Shown piece after piece: positions 45,012 to 56,388 of a DNA stretch of 59,533 nt. This DNA is from Mammaliicoccus stepanovicii. Its GTDB lineage: Bacteria > Bacillota > Bacilli > Staphylococcales > Staphylococcaceae. Location: the NCBI RefSeq assembly GCF_002902525.1, contig NZ_PPQZ01000011.1, forward strand, positions 1-59,533, in the 5' to 3' direction. The position numbers were made by a program, and so were the translations under genes. Numbering within the stretch: position 1 is the stretch's first letter; every line of letters begins with the position of its first letter. The notes under the pieces are model-generated. The model did not search any database. It was given only the letters and a program-made list of their open reading frames with translations, and was not told the DNA's origin.

Positions 45012-46361
45012 ATGAACATTAAATTAAGTACTATAAAAAAATGGATAGATTGTGATATTAACGATGAATATATGGATTCTGTAGTGATTGGTACATGTAT
45101 TGATTCTAGAAAATTGGACCCATCTAATTTGTTTATCCCATTTAAAGGTGAACATGTAGACGGACATCGTTTTGTTGAACAATCATTGAGTAATGGAGCA
45201 GGTGCCTCATTCTGGCAAAAAGATGTACCAAATCCTCCAGAAGGTCCGCTTATATTCGTGGACGATACATTACAAGCTCTACAAAATTTAGCAAAAGCAT
45301 ATTTAAAATATGTTAATCCTAAAGTGGTTGCAATAACCGGATCGAATGGGAAGACAACAACTAAAGATATGGTAGAGTGCGTGTTAAGAGAATCTTTTAA
45401 AGTAAAAAAAACACAAGGTAACTATAATAATGAAATAGGTTGTCCACTTACGATATTAGATTTAGACGAGGATACTGAAGTTTCTATTTTGGAAATGGGT
45501 ATGAGTGGGTTCGGAGAAATTAGAGAATTAACTGAATTGGCAGAGCCAGATGTTGCCATTATTACGAATATCGGAGAATCTCATATGCAAGATTTAGGTT
45601 CGAGAGAAGGTATTGCAGAGGCAAAATTTGAAATCACTGAAGGATTACAAGATGATGGACTCCTTATATATGATGGTGACGAACCATTATTAAAACCATT
45701 AGTTGCGACATTACGTAATAGAAGTTTATCAATTGGAACACAAACTGAGAATGATGTGTTGATTCATACGAATCAAACTTCTAGTACAGGTATTAACTTC
45801 CAATTGAATAAGGAACAAATTGTTTATCATCTTAATATTTTAGGTGAACATAATGTAAAAAATGCAACATATGCAATTCAAGTCGCAAAGCATTTTGGTG
45901 TGATGGATGATGTTATTCAAAATGCATTACATGATTTATTAATCACAGATATGAGAATGCAGCAAATTTCAACGAACTTATACGGTTTATTTATCAATGA
46001 TGCATATAATGCAAGTCCTACTAGTATGAAAGCGGCAATCGACACACTTGATAAACTACAAAAACCTCAGAAGATAATTGTACTTGCTGATGTACTAGAA
46101 TTAGGCGATATCAGTAAGGATATGCATGAACAAGTAGGGTATTATTTAAAGGATAAAGATATTCAAACGTTAATTACATTTGGTGAAGAAGCGAAACATA
46201 TCTCCAAAATAGCAGATCAATTTATCGAAGAGACACTTCATTTCGATTCGAAAAAAGAAATAGTTGAATTCCTTAAGTTAAATTTAGATTCGGATTCTGT
46301 CACACTGTTTAAAGGTTCAAGAGGTATGTCATTAGAAACGATTATTGAAGATTTAACATGA
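45012..46361 (+). CDS. murF: UDP-MurNAc-tripeptide--D-alanyl-D-alanine ligase
   Basis: Adds the D-Ala-D-Ala made by Ddl to the wall precursor. 449 residues. P-loop AITGSNGKTTTKDMVECV near 108-125, GNYNNEIGCPLT near 137-148, ILEMGMSGFGEI near 157-168, and INDAYNASPTSMKAAID near 331-347. It starts 11 bases after ddl and overlaps the next gene by 4 bases. Confidence 0.96.
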   Translation: MNIKLSTIKKWIDCDINDEYMDSVVIGTCIDSRKLDPSNLFIPFKGEHVDGHRFVEQSLSNGAGASFWQKDVPNPPEGPLIFVDDTLQALQNLAKAYLKYVNPKVVAITGSNGKTTTKDMVECVLRESFKVKKTQGNYNNEIGCPLTILDLDEDTEVSILEMGMSGFGEIRELTELAEPDVAIITNIGESHMQDLGSREGIAEAKFEITEGLQDDGLLIYDGDEPLLKPLVATLRNRSLSIGTQTENDVLIHTNQTSSTGINFQLNKEQIVYHLNILGEHNVKNATYAIQVAKHFGVMDDVIQNALHDLLITDMRMQQISTNLYGLFINDAYNASPTSMKAAIDTLDKLQKPQKIIVLADVLELGDISKDMHEQVGYYLKDKDIQTLITFGEEAKHISKIADQFIEETLHFDSKKEIVEFLKLNLDSDSVTLFKGSRGMSLETIIEDLT

Positions 46362-47047
46362 AACTCGGTATTTTATTTTTGCATGGTTACACTGGTGGCA
46401 GATATGAATTACTTCCATTAATCAACTATTTAGGTGATCGTTATGATTTTGTAATTGAAGCACCAGAATATCCAGGACATGGCAAGAAGTTACTCATTAA
46501 AAATACAAACGAAGAAATGTGGTTCGAAGCGGCTGAGAAGTCGTATATCGCACTTAGAGAAAAATGTGACACTGTAATTGTAATTGGATTTTCAATGGGA
46601 GGTGTCATTGCGGGTTTATTATCGCTAGCACATCAACCAGATAAATTAATTCTAATTGCTCCAGCATTCGATAACATTAATCTTCAGTATATGGTGAAGT
46701 ATCCTTATACATATATTCATAATATGCGCTATGCAGATTTAAGAATACTTGAATTTATGTTGTTTAGAACGTTTAAAGTTGATTACAAATCACTTGTTTC
46801 TTTTAAAAAATTACAACAACGTGCTTTGTATGTACCAGAACAAATCACAGCAAACACTTTAATTATTCACGGCACAATTGATGGTCTTGTGCCAATTCAG
46901 AAATCACGTCAATTAGTAAAAAGAATAAAAAAAGCTAAATTGATAGAAATTGAAAAAGGACCACATGAAATTTGTTTGTCAAAAATGAATAAAAAAGTTT
47001 TTTATGAAGTTGAAAAATTTATATTTAAAAATAAATCAATTAATTAA
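46358..47047 (+). CDS. Alpha/beta hydrolase (carboxylesterase/lipase-like)
   Basis: 229-residue serine hydrolase. Oxyanion HGYTGG near 9-14, nucleophile elbow GFSMGG near 75-80, acid in HGTIDGLVP near 170-178, and His in GPHEICLSK near 203-211. Resembles monoglyceride-lipase-type esterases; the substrate is unknown. It overlaps murF (ATGA) and is followed by a terminator, so ddl-murF-hydrolase is one operon. Nothing suggests a wall role beyond this linkage. Confidence 0.82.
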   Translation: MKLGILFLHGYTGGRYELLPLINYLGDRYDFVIEAPEYPGHGKKLLIKNTNEEMWFEAAEKSYIALREKCDTVIVIGFSMGGVIAGLLSLAHQPDKLILIAPAFDNINLQYMVKYPYTYIHNMRYADLRILEFMLFRTFKVDYKSLVSFKKLQQRALYVPEQITANTLIIHGTIDGLVPIQKSRQLVKRIKKAKLIEIEKGPHEICLSKMNKKVFYEVEKFIFKNKSIN

Positions 47048-47082
47048 AACTGCACTAAATCCTATTTTAGTGCAGTTTTTTT
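47046..47082 (+). terminator. ddl-murF operon terminator
   Basis: AAAACTGCACTAAA, short loop, TTTAGTGCAGTTTT, then TTT. Confidence 0.92.
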
Positions 47083-47168
47083 GTGCTTTTTACTATGAAA
47101 ATAAAATGTAAACAAGTAAGTCAGTACATTGCGCTATTAACAAAAGGGTGGTAGTATATAGAAGTTGA

Positions 47169-48773
<1,605 letters not shown>

Positions 48774-48780
48774 GTATAAG

Positions 48781-48818
48781 AAAAAAGCGTGTAATCGAAA
48801 AGGTTACACGCTTTTTTT
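48781..48818 (+). terminator. cshA terminator
   Basis: AAAAGCGTGTAA, 9-base loop, TTACACGCTTTT, then TTTT. Confidence 0.93.
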
Positions 48819-48858
48819 ATGATATAATACAGCTAAATCATGGCTTAGAGGAGTTATT

Positions 48859-49338
48859 ATGTATAAACAAATTTTAAATAACAGCATTTCAAGAAACTCA
48901 ATAAAATATGATTATATCAACCACTTTTTTACAATAATCATTATGTTCGTTCTATATAGTGCATTTATATATTTGTGGTCACGTTTCGATTGGTGGTTTC
49001 CATTGATTTATATAGTAAGTTTAATTGTATTATTCATTGGTGTTACAGGTTTTATTACGCCATTTATTAGACTTAAAAGAACTTCATTTGAAATAGGACA
49101 TCGACATTTAGAAATTCAAAGTGGTTTATATTTTCAAAAAAGATATGTACAACCATATAATAGAATACAATATGTGACCATAAAACATGGTCCAATTTCT
49201 CGAAGATTAAATATATATTTCTTAGTAGTTGTAACTGCAGGGAATCAAAGATTTTTACCAATGATGGGAAGAGATATGGCAGAAGAAGCTAGATTGAAAA
49301 TCATGACGAATGTTAAAGAGGTGTTAGATGATGTTTAG
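48859..49338 (+). CDS. ydbS: bPH2-domain membrane protein (YdbS)
   Basis: 159 residues: two spans near 25-72, then a bacterial PH-like (DUF304) domain from RLKRTSFEIGHRHLEIQSGLY with RIQYVTIKHGPISRRLNIYF near 100-119. Function unclear; in Bacillus ydbS and ydbT give resistance to some antimicrobial peptides. First of three bPH2 genes, overlapping ydbT by 8 bases, in the place of B. subtilis ydbST between cshA (ydbR) and acpS. Confidence 0.88.
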   Translation: MYKQILNNSISRNSIKYDYINHFFTIIIMFVLYSAFIYLWSRFDWWFPLIYIVSLIVLFIGVTGFITPFIRLKRTSFEIGHRHLEIQSGLYFQKRYVQPYNRIQYVTIKHGPISRRLNIYFLVVVTAGNQRFLPMMGRDMAEEARLKIMTNVKEVLDDV

Positions 49339-50860
49339 TCCTCAGAAATTACATCCAATTTCTTATGTAACCGATTTTGTAAGAAGCCTTAAAAGTAATA
49401 TCTTCCCACTCATTATAGGTTTATTCTCACTGTTCAGTAATGGTTTAGATAACTTTTGGGACGCAATCTTTCCGTTATCTATATTATCAATTTCATTTAT
49501 ATATTCAATCTATAATAGTATTAAGATTTATAACACACGATATTGGATTGAAGATGATCAGTTGATAATGGTATGGGGTGTGTTCTCTAAAAATAGAAAA
49601 GAATTAAATATTGAAAGAATACAATCTGTTGATACATCACAAAATATCATACACCAATTATTAGGTGGCGTTAATTTAAGTGTTAAAACGGCAAGTGACG
49701 GAATTGAATTAGATACAATAACAAAAAAACAAAGCGAAGAATTATCAAACTATTTGAAGAAACGTAAAACGATACTTGAAAATAGTAAAGATACTCATGC
49801 AGATAGCCAAACGTTTGAAAGTACAGAACATATTATACGAGACGAATCAGACGAATTAGAAATAGAAACTGACGCAGCATTATTTTTTAAATTATCTAAT
49901 ATAGATTTACTGAAGATGAGTTTTACAAGTGGTGGAATATTAATTGTTTTTGCAGCCATAGGTTCTTTGTACGGATTTTCAACACAATTTATTGACGTTT
50001 CAGGTTATATCACGCCATTAATTGATAAAGTAATTAATTTAACTACAGCAATTATATTTATTGGACTGATAGGTCTTATTCTTAGTTATATAATAGGTTC
50101 TTTCATTGTATTTATTAAAAATTATAAATATCAGTTAACATTTGATGGTGAGTTGTTAGTCGTGAAGTATGGATTATTTACTGTTCAAAAAAGAACTGTA
50201 CCTATTAAGAGAATTCAAGCTTTGAAAGAAGAACAGTCATTATTTAGAAAACTAATTGGCTACACTAAAATATCAGCAATTATTACGACGGATGGACATT
50301 TTGATAATCTTGATGAAGATCATGTAGGCAATGTAACAATATTACCTTTCATAAAGAAAAAGGACGCATTCCAACTGTTGGAACAAATTGTTCCACAATT
50401 CAAATTTGAATCTGTAAATCAAGGACTCCCTTTACAAGGTATAAGAAGAAGGGTGTTTGTACCGAGCATTCTGATTATCTTAATTACAATACCAATTCAA
50501 ATATATCTATGGTCATATTCATGGATTATAGCGCTTGGTTTAATATTAATTGGTATTGGTTATGCTTCAGTCATAACGTTAAAATCAGGTTATAAAGTTA
50601 ATAATCAGTTTATCAGTATATTAATGGCGACACCTTTCGCTTATGAAACGATTTGGGTCAATAAAGAGAAGATATTAACATTACAATTAAATGAAAATCC
50701 GATTATTAAGAGAAAGAATATTGCACACTTTAATATTCAAATCGCTTATGGCAATACTCAAATGACCAAAGGTTTAAAATTCGTCAAGAAAAAAGACGTA
50801 CTTTCAATATATGACTGGTATAACGAAAAGGAGGTAGAAATCAATGCTTCCAACACATAG
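49331..50860 (+). CDS. ydbT: Multi-bPH2 membrane protein (YdbT)
   Basis: 509 residues with about three PH-like repeats, each after a pair of membrane spans: YWIEDDQLIMVWGVFSK near 72-88 and RIQSVDTSQNIIHQLLGG; YQLTFDGELLVVKYGLFTVQ near 273-292 and RIQALKEEQSLFRKLIGYT; and a weaker third near 415-500. ATG at 49331 lies seven bases after agaggtg; the ATG one codon earlier is too close. Overlaps its two neighbours, so expression is coupled. Confidence 0.85.
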   Translation: MFSPQKLHPISYVTDFVRSLKSNIFPLIIGLFSLFSNGLDNFWDAIFPLSILSISFIYSIYNSIKIYNTRYWIEDDQLIMVWGVFSKNRKELNIERIQSVDTSQNIIHQLLGGVNLSVKTASDGIELDTITKKQSEELSNYLKKRKTILENSKDTHADSQTFESTEHIIRDESDELEIETDAALFFKLSNIDLLKMSFTSGGILIVFAAIGSLYGFSTQFIDVSGYITPLIDKVINLTTAIIFIGLIGLILSYIIGSFIVFIKNYKYQLTFDGELLVVKYGLFTVQKRTVPIKRIQALKEEQSLFRKLIGYTKISAIITTDGHFDNLDEDHVGNVTILPFIKKKDAFQLLEQIVPQFKFESVNQGLPLQGIRRRVFVPSILIILITIPIQIYLWSYSWIIALGLILIGIGYASVITLKSGYKVNNQFISILMATPFAYETIWVNKEKILTLQLNENPIIKRKNIAHFNIQIAYGNTQMTKGLKFVKKKDVLSIYDWYNEKEVEINASNT

Positions 50861-51311
50861 AATGGATAAAAAAGGAATGACGGTTGAAAGAATTGGATCA
50901 CTCATTACTTTATTAATATATTTAATCATCTTAATCGCAATGTTTGTCATGCTAAAATTTTGGTTTGTTGAATTTTCAAAATGGTGGCTCATGATTCCCG
51001 TCGTACTTATTGTAGTAACGGCTATTTATGGATTAATGATTCATCCATATTATATGTATCGTAATTTTAGGTATAGCATTGATAAAGATGAAATTAACAT
51101 TAAGTCTGGTATATTTTTTATTAAGGAAGTGAGTATACCAATCTTTAGAATTCAAAATGTTGATTTATACGAAGGGTTTATAATGAGAAAATTTGACTTA
51201 GCCAATATTACGCTCTCGACAGCTGGTGGAAGAAAAGAAATTAAATATATAAATAAAGAAAAAGCAAATATCATTAAATATACGATTCAAAATAGGATAG
51301 GTAATGAGTAA
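50844..51311 (+). CDS. Third bPH2-domain membrane protein
   Basis: 155 residues. Two spans near 18-65, then a PH-like domain with [19 protein letters not shown] near 74-92 and [19 protein letters not shown] near 102-120. It parallels YdbS more than YdbT. Ribosome site aaaggaggtag lies within ydbT, and the genes overlap by 17 bases. Bacillus has only two such genes at this place, as far as I recall. Confidence 0.82.
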   Translation: MLPTHRMDKKGMTVERIGSLITLLIYLIILIAMFVMLKFWFVEFSKWWLMIPVVLIVVTAIYGLMIHPYYMYRNFRYSIDKDEINIKSGIFFIKEVSIPIFRIQNVDLYEGFIMRKFDLANITLSTAGGRKEIKYINKEKANIIKYTIQNRIGNE

Positions 51312-51331
51312 AACTTAAAGGTGTGATAATA

Positions 51332-51700
51332 ATGATTCATGGAGTTGGTATTGATTTAATAGAAATAGATCGTATTCAAAAATGGTATACGAAAACACCA
51401 AAAATGGCCGAAAAAATTTTAACACAAGACGAACACGATATATTTGATAAAATTAAACTAGAATCACGTAAATGTGAGTTTCTCGCAGGCAGATTTGCTG
51501 TGAAAGAAGCATTTAGTAAAGCGATGGGAACTGGAATCGGAAAGTCATATGGATTTCATGATATAAATTGTATTCCAGATGAAAATGGCAAGCCAGAGAT
51601 AATATGTGAAGGATTTCGAGTGCATTGCTCTATCACGCACACCCAACAATATGCCCAAGCAATTGTTACGATTGAATTAGGAAATAATAAGCAAGAATAA
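51332..51700 (+). CDS. acpS: Holo-[acyl-carrier-protein] synthase
   Basis: Attaches 4'-phosphopantetheine from CoA to ACP. 122 residues. Magnesium residues: Asp8 in [11 protein letters not shown] and Glu in [18 protein letters not shown] near 54-71; C-terminal block [18 protein letters not shown] at 51332 follows aaaggtgtg; an in-frame GTG nine bases earlier lies in that site. Usual neighbour of alr. Confidence 0.95.
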   Translation: MIHGVGIDLIEIDRIQKWYTKTPKMAEKILTQDEHDIFDKIKLESRKCEFLAGRFAVKEAFSKAMGTGIGKSYGFHDINCIPDENGKPEIICEGFRVHCSITHTQQYAQAIVTIELGNNKQE

Positions 51701-51747
51701 TCGCTATATGATAAAATACACTTATTATAAGAGGAGGTGTTTGGCTG

Positions 51748-52896
51748 TTGTCCGAAAAATATTATAGGCCAACCTATATAAACGTTGACTTAAAAGCGAT
51801 ACTAGAAAATTATCAAGCAGTTGGAAGACTGCATCCAAATAAAAAAATTATAGCAGTAGTTAAAGCAAACGGGTACGGTTTAGGTAGTGTACCAATTGCT
51901 ACTTACTTAAGTAATGAAGGTGTAGACTTCTTTGCTGTAGCAACATTGGATGAAGCTATTGAACTTAGAATGCATGGTATTAAATCTAAAATATTGGTTT
52001 TAGGCGTAATAAATGCTCGAGATATCAATAAAGCGATTCAGCATAGAGTTGCATTAACAGTACCATCAGAAGAATGGTTATTAAATGCTATTGAATCATT
52101 AGATGAAGAATCATCCAAATTAGTTTGGCTACATGTCAAAATAGATACAGGAATGGGTAGAATAGGTATACAAGATAAAGAAACTTATCAGAAAGTTGTA
52201 AATCAAATTGAGACACATGATCGATTTATATTTGAAGGTGTTTATACACACTTTGCATCTGCTGATGAACCAAATGACTTTTCAAAAAAACAATATGAAA
52301 GTTTTGAGGAATTTGTAGAATCATCAAATACACCAGAGTATGTACATACCCAAAACTCTGCTGGTGCACTTAGATATGATGCAACAATTTGTACAGCTGT
52401 AAGACTAGGTATTGCTTTATACGGATATTACCCTTCAAAATATATTCAAGAAGTTTCTAATTTGAAGCTAAAACCTGCTGCCCAACTAATTAGTGAAGTC
52501 GTACAAACTAAATATTTAAATTCTGGCGAAACAGTAAGTTATGGTACGACTTATACAGCTAAAGATAAAGTGAAAATTGCAACAATACCTATTGGATATG
52601 CAGACGGTTATTTGAGAAAAATGCAAAATACTTATGTAAATATAAATGGTGTTGAGTGTAAAGTCGTTGGTAGAGTTTGTATGGACCAAACAATGATTGA
52701 AGTTCCTGAAACAGTGAAAACTAGGGATAAAGTGATTTTGATGGACAATCATGTCGAATCAAACCAATCTGCTGAGATGTTAGCTGAAGCACAAGGTACG
52801 ATAAATTATGAAGTATTATGTAACTTGAAAAAACGCATTCCACGCATATATTTTGATGGAGAAAACCAAGAGATAACAAACGAATTATTAAAATAA
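51748..52896 (+). CDS. alr: Alanine racemase
   Basis: PLP enzyme making D-alanine for the wall. 382 residues. The PLP Lys39 is in [11 protein letters not shown]; the catalytic Tyr is in [12 protein letters not shown] near 264-275; [12 protein letters not shown] near 308-319. Start TTG lies eight bases after gaggaggtg. Supplies ddl in the same region. Followed by mazEF, as in Bacillus and S. aureus. Confidence 0.95.
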   Translation: MSEKYYRPTYINVDLKAILENYQAVGRLHPNKKIIAVVKANGYGLGSVPIATYLSNEGVDFFAVATLDEAIELRMHGIKSKILVLGVINARDINKAIQHRVALTVPSEEWLLNAIESLDEESSKLVWLHVKIDTGMGRIGIQDKETYQKVVNQIETHDRFIFEGVYTHFASADEPNDFSKKQYESFEEFVESSNTPEYVHTQNSAGALRYDATICTAVRLGIALYGYYPSKYIQEVSNLKLKPAAQLISEVVQTKYLNSGETVSYGTTYTAKDKVKIATIPIGYADGYLRKMQNTYVNINGVECKVVGRVCMDQTMIEVPETVKTRDKVILMDNHVESNQSAEMLAEAQGTINYEVLCNLKKRIPRIYFDGENQEITNELLK

Positions 52897-52982
52897 CATA
52901 GTCAAAATGCGTGACATTTGTTATGATATAAGTAACTAAATGGACAAAAATAAACTGTTTAATAAAGCTGGAGGTATTTGTT

Positions 52983-53150
52983 ATGACATCTTTAACACAA
53001 AATCGCACGCAAAATTTAGAACAAACGCTTAAAGAAGGATATCGTTCTATGGCAGATTTGAACCTCTCCCTTGCATCTGAAGCATACTATAGTGAATGTG
53101 AAGCATGTGATTCAAATGAGTCGCATTTGACATCTTCAAACGGTGAATAA
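52983..53150 (+). CDS. mazE: MazE antitoxin
   Basis: 55 residues, starting [20 protein letters not shown] with tggaggtat upstream. The N-terminal half is a ribbon-helix-helix-like segment ([23 protein letters not shown]) and the acidic C-terminal tail would block MazF. The stop TAA abuts the mazF ATG, typical of a toxin-antitoxin pair. Assignment rests on position and size as well as sequence. Confidence 0.88.
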   Translation: MTSLTQNRTQNLEQTLKEGYRSMADLNLSLASEAYYSECEACDSNESHLTSSNGE

Positions 53151-53522
53151 ATGAGAAGAGGAGATGTGTATCTCGCAGATCTTTCACCAGTTACTGGTTC
53201 TGAACAAGGGGGAACAAGACCAGTCGTGATTATACAAAATGATACCGGAAATAGATACAGTCCAACTGTCATTGTAGCAGCGATAACTGGGAAGATTAAC
53301 AAAGCCAAAATACCTACACACGTAGAAATTGAAGCAGCGAAATACAAATTAGATAGAGATTCAGTTATTTTACTTGAACAGATAAGAACAATCGATAAAA
53401 AACGTTTAAAAGAAAAATTAACATATTTATCTGATGCAAAGATGAAAGAGGTTGATTTAGCAATTGCAATCAGCCTCAATCTCACTTTGCAACATAAGTT
53501 TGATACATTAGGTAATACATAA
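53151..53522 (+). CDS. mazF: MazF endoribonuclease toxin
   Basis: Cleaves single-stranded mRNA at short sites; the staphylococcal enzyme cuts UACAU. 123 residues. MazF blocks: [20 protein letters not shown] near 2-21 with the catalytic Arg, RPVVIIQND, and [13 protein letters not shown] near 84-96. Zero gap after mazE. Cotranscription with sigB in S. aureus is known, but here a terminator lies between mazF and rsbU. Confidence 0.95.
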   Translation: MRRGDVYLADLSPVTGSEQGGTRPVVIIQNDTGNRYSPTVIVAAITGKINKAKIPTHVEIEAAKYKLDRDSVILLEQIRTIDKKRLKEKLTYLSDAKMKEVDLAIAISLNLTLQHKFDTLGNT

Positions 53523-53572
53523 AATACATCAATACTGTTTTAGAAGAAGAGATTACTTTTAAAGCAAATTCC

Positions 53573-53599
53573 GCTTTAGGATTAGCCTAAAGCTTTTTT
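53573..53599 (+). terminator. Terminator between mazF and rsbU
   Basis: GCTTTAGG, five-base loop, CCTAAAGC, then TTTTTT. May let mazEF and the sig operon be read separately, or only reduce read-through. Confidence 0.85.
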
Positions 53600-53625
53600 A
53601 GTCTAATGATAAAAGAGGTGACCTT

Positions 53626-54630
53626 GTGACAGAAGAAAAGAAACTGCGTTATCAAGAATTAATATTAGAATATGTAAAAACTTCTAATGATCAAGTTTTG
53701 TCAGATTGTCAAACATATTCTAATGAAGCGGTTGAAGAAAATGTATCGCCGGAAGAAATCGTTCAAATACATTTAGATATTATAAAAAGAGAACGAGACT
53801 TAACGAAAGATCAAGTTGTAAAATCTTTCGATGTATTATTAGAAATTATTATAGGTTATGGTTTTACATATAGAGATTATAAGAAATTATTAAACAAAAT
53901 TAAAATCCATGATAAAGAAATGGATGTAGCATCAAGTTTGCAACAAACAATGTTAAAGCCACAAATTCCTCAATTTGATAGTATTCAAATTGGGGCGATT
54001 TCTGTGCCAGCTCAAAGAGTAAGTGGAGATTATTTTAATTTAATTGATCACAACGATGGTACGATGAGTTTCGCAGTTGCAGATGTAATCGGTAAGGGAA
54101 TACCAGCTGCCTTAGCGATGAGTATGATTAAGTTTGGTATGGATTCATACGGGCATTCACAACTACCAAGTGATGGATTGAAACGATTAAACCGAGTAGT
54201 TGAAAAGAATGTAAACCAGAATATGTTTGTTACGATGTTCTACGGATTATATGAAGAAATAAATAATATGCTTTATTATAGTTCGGCAGGTCATGAACCA
54301 GGATATATTTATCGTGATCAAACTGGTGAATTTGAGGAAATGTCAGAACGAGGTATCGTGCTCGGTGTAAATAAATATACAAGGTATAAGCAAAGTGAAG
54401 TTAAAATTGAATTGCAAGATATGATTATTGTGTTTACTGATGGCGTTACAGAATTAAGAGATAAAAACAATGAATTCATAAAGACACAAAAGTTGCTCGA
54501 TATGATTAATGAGCATAAACAATTACATCCTCAAGATATCGTTCAAATACTTTATGAAGAACTTGTTAAATTGCAAAACCCAACGAAACGTGATGACTTA
54601 ACTATATTAATTGTAAAAAGAGTAAAATAG
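53626..54630 (+). CDS. rsbU: PP2C-type phosphatase RsbU
   Basis: Activates SigB by removing phosphate from RsbV. 334 residues: N-terminal helical domain (1-110) and C-terminal PP2C/SpoIIE domain with SVPAQRVSGDYFNL near 126-139, FAVADVIGKGIPAALAMS near 150-167, and FTDGVTELRDKN near 270-281. Start is GTG after agaggtg. rsbR, rsbS and rsbT, which carry the stressosome in Bacillus, are absent, so RsbU must receive signals otherwise. Confidence 0.95.
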   Translation: MTEEKKLRYQELILEYVKTSNDQVLSDCQTYSNEAVEENVSPEEIVQIHLDIIKRERDLTKDQVVKSFDVLLEIIIGYGFTYRDYKKLLNKIKIHDKEMDVASSLQQTMLKPQIPQFDSIQIGAISVPAQRVSGDYFNLIDHNDGTMSFAVADVIGKGIPAALAMSMIKFGMDSYGHSQLPSDGLKRLNRVVEKNVNQNMFVTMFYGLYEEINNMLYYSSAGHEPGYIYRDQTGEFEEMSERGIVLGVNKYTRYKQSEVKIELQDMIIVFTDGVTELRDKNNEFIKTQKLLDMINEHKQLHPQDIVQILYEELVKLQNPTKRDDLTILIVKRVK

Positions 54631-54633
54631 CAA

Positions 54634-54658
54634 GATTAGAATTTCCAAAATCGGGTAT
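54634..54658 (+). promoter_or_regulatory. Candidate SigB-dependent promoter upstream of rsbV
   Basis: GATTAG, 13 bases, GGGTAT, lying between rsbU and rsbV. The -10 is a perfect match to the staphylococcal SigB consensus GTTTAA-N12-15-GGGTAT; the -35 matches four of six. S. aureus has a SigB autoregulatory promoter at this place. Confidence 0.6.
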
Positions 54659-54702
54659 TATTTAATGATGAAAGTCTAATATATTTAGGGGTGTAAGTAG
54701 GA

Positions 54703-55029
54703 ATGAATCTTAACATTGAAACGACAGAACATGAAAACTATTATGAAATTAAAGTTGGCGGAGAACTAGATGTATATACTGCGCCTGAACTTCAAGAAGT
54801 TTTACAACCAATTAGACAAAAAGGAACACATGATATACATGTAAATTTAGAAAATGTAAGTTATATGGATTCTACAGGATTAGGATTATTTGTAGGCACT
54901 TTAAAATCTTTAAACGAACATGATAAATCACTATATGTACTCGGTGTATCCGATAGAATAGAGAGATTGTTTGATATTACAGGACTCAAAGAACTCATGC
55001 ATGTCAACAAAGGAACGGAGGTAAATTAA
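54703..55029 (+). CDS. rsbV: Anti-anti-sigma factor RsbV
   Basis: STAS-domain protein that, when unphosphorylated, binds RsbW and frees SigB. 108 residues. The phospho-acceptor is Ser57 in [12 protein letters not shown]. One base separates it from rsbW. Confidence 0.96.
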   Translation: MNLNIETTEHENYYEIKVGGELDVYTAPELQEVLQPIRQKGTHDIHVNLENVSYMDSTGLGLFVGTLKSLNEHDKSLYVLGVSDRIERLFDITGLKELMHVNKGTEVN

Positions 55030-55030
55030 G

Positions 55031-55507
55031 ATGACTTCTAACTATGATTATATAGAGATGAGATTTCCAGCTGCACCTGAGTATGTAGGGTTAGTAAGAT
55101 TAACTTTATCTGGTGTGTTCAATAGAGCTGGTGCATCATACGAAGATATAGAAGACTCTAAAATTGCTGTTTCCGAAGCTGTAACAAATGCAGTAAAGCA
55201 TGCATATAGTGAAAATGTTGATGGTGAAATTTTGATAGGTTATCTTGTCTACGAAGATAAAATAGAAATTATTGTTTCTGATTCAGGTAAAAGTTTTAAC
55301 TACGAAGAAGCTAAAAAAGTACTAGGCCCTTATCAAGAAAGTGATAACATTAACTTCTTGAGACAAGGTGGATTAGGACTATTTCTAATTGAATCTTTGA
55401 TGGATGAAGTGAACGTCCAAAAAGATGCAGGTGTTACAATAAGCATGACAAAGTATTTATCTAAAGAGCAGGTGCAAACAAATGACGGAAGAGTCCAAAG
55501 CTTATAA
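55031..55507 (+). CDS. rsbW: Anti-sigma factor and kinase RsbW
   Basis: Holds SigB inactive and phosphorylates RsbV. 158 residues, GHKL ATPase fold: N box [13 protein letters not shown] near 49-61, G1 box SDSGKSFN near 88-95, G2 [15 protein letters not shown] near 117-131. Overlaps sigB by 26 bases, coupling synthesis of the pair. Confidence 0.96.
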   Translation: MTSNYDYIEMRFPAAPEYVGLVRLTLSGVFNRAGASYEDIEDSKIAVSEAVTNAVKHAYSENVDGEILIGYLVYEDKIEIIVSDSGKSFNYEEAKKVLGPYQESDNINFLRQGGLGLFLIESLMDEVNVQKDAGVTISMTKYLSKEQVQTNDGRVQSL

Positions 55508-56252
55508 TGAAGTTTCGCCAGAAGATATTAATGCCTGGATTGCAGATTATCAATTAAATCAAAATAACGAGGCACAAGAAAAGCTCGTTCTTCATTACCA
55601 AAAATTAATCGAATCTTTAGCGTATAAATATTCTAAAGGTCAAGCACACCATGAAGATTTAGTGCAAGTAGGTATGGTTGGATTATTAGGCGCTATTAAG
55701 AGGTTTGATGTGTCATTTGAGCGTAAATTCGAAGCGTTTTTAGTACCTACAGTTATTGGTGAAATTAAGAGATACTTACGAGATAAAACTTGGAGCGTCC
55801 ATGTACCTAGAAGAATCAAAGAAATAGGTCCCAAAATTAAAAAAGCCAATGAAGATTTAACAAATGAATTAGGACGATCTCCTCAAATTTCTGAAATTGC
55901 CAATCGGTTAGAAGTAACTGATGAAGACGTACTAGAGGCAATGGAAATGGGACAAAGCTACAATGCTTTAAGTGTAGATCATACAATAGAAGCAGACAAA
56001 GACGGTTCTACTGTTACATTGCTTGATATAATGGGGCAATCAGAAGAAGGTTATGATTTAACTGAAAAAAGAATGATACTAGAGAAGATTCTTCCAATTT
56101 TAACAGAACGTGAAAGAGAGATTATTCAATACACCTTTATTTCTGGCCTAAGCCAAAAAGAAACCGGTGAAAAAATTGGACTTAGCCAAATGCATGTATC
56201 TAGACTACAACGTACGGCAATTAAAAAATTAAAAGAAGCAGCAATGAAATAA
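55482..56252 (+). CDS. sigB: RNA polymerase sigma factor SigB
   Basis: General stress sigma factor. 256 residues. Region 2 [21 protein letters not shown] near 55-75 with core-binding and -10 recognition; region 3 with [15 protein letters not shown] near 107-121; region 4 [25 protein letters not shown] near 222-243 for -35 recognition. Start is within rsbW after gcaggtg. Confidence 0.97.
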   Translation: MTEESKAYNEVSPEDINAWIADYQLNQNNEAQEKLVLHYQKLIESLAYKYSKGQAHHEDLVQVGMVGLLGAIKRFDVSFERKFEAFLVPTVIGEIKRYLRDKTWSVHVPRRIKEIGPKIKKANEDLTNELGRSPQISEIANRLEVTDEDVLEAMEMGQSYNALSVDHTIEADKDGSTVTLLDIMGQSEEGYDLTEKRMILEKILPILTEREREIIQYTFISGLSQKETGEKIGLSQMHVSRLQRTAIKKLKEAAMK

Positions 56253-56264
56253 ATGTTGTTATAG

Positions 56265-56315
56265 AAAAGCAAGCATCTAAAAAATCAATGAGATTTTAGT
56301 GATGCTTGCTTTTTT
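56265..56315 (+). terminator. sigB operon terminator
   Basis: AAAAGCAAGCATC (56265-56277) pairs with GATGCTTGCTTTT, with a further inner pairing of TAAAAAATC and GATTTTA, followed by TT. Confidence 0.88.
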
Positions 56316-56388
56316 GTGGAATACTGCATTTGGAAAGCCATTCATGAAATATGTTAAAATAAACTATAATACAATTCAGGAGGCAACT

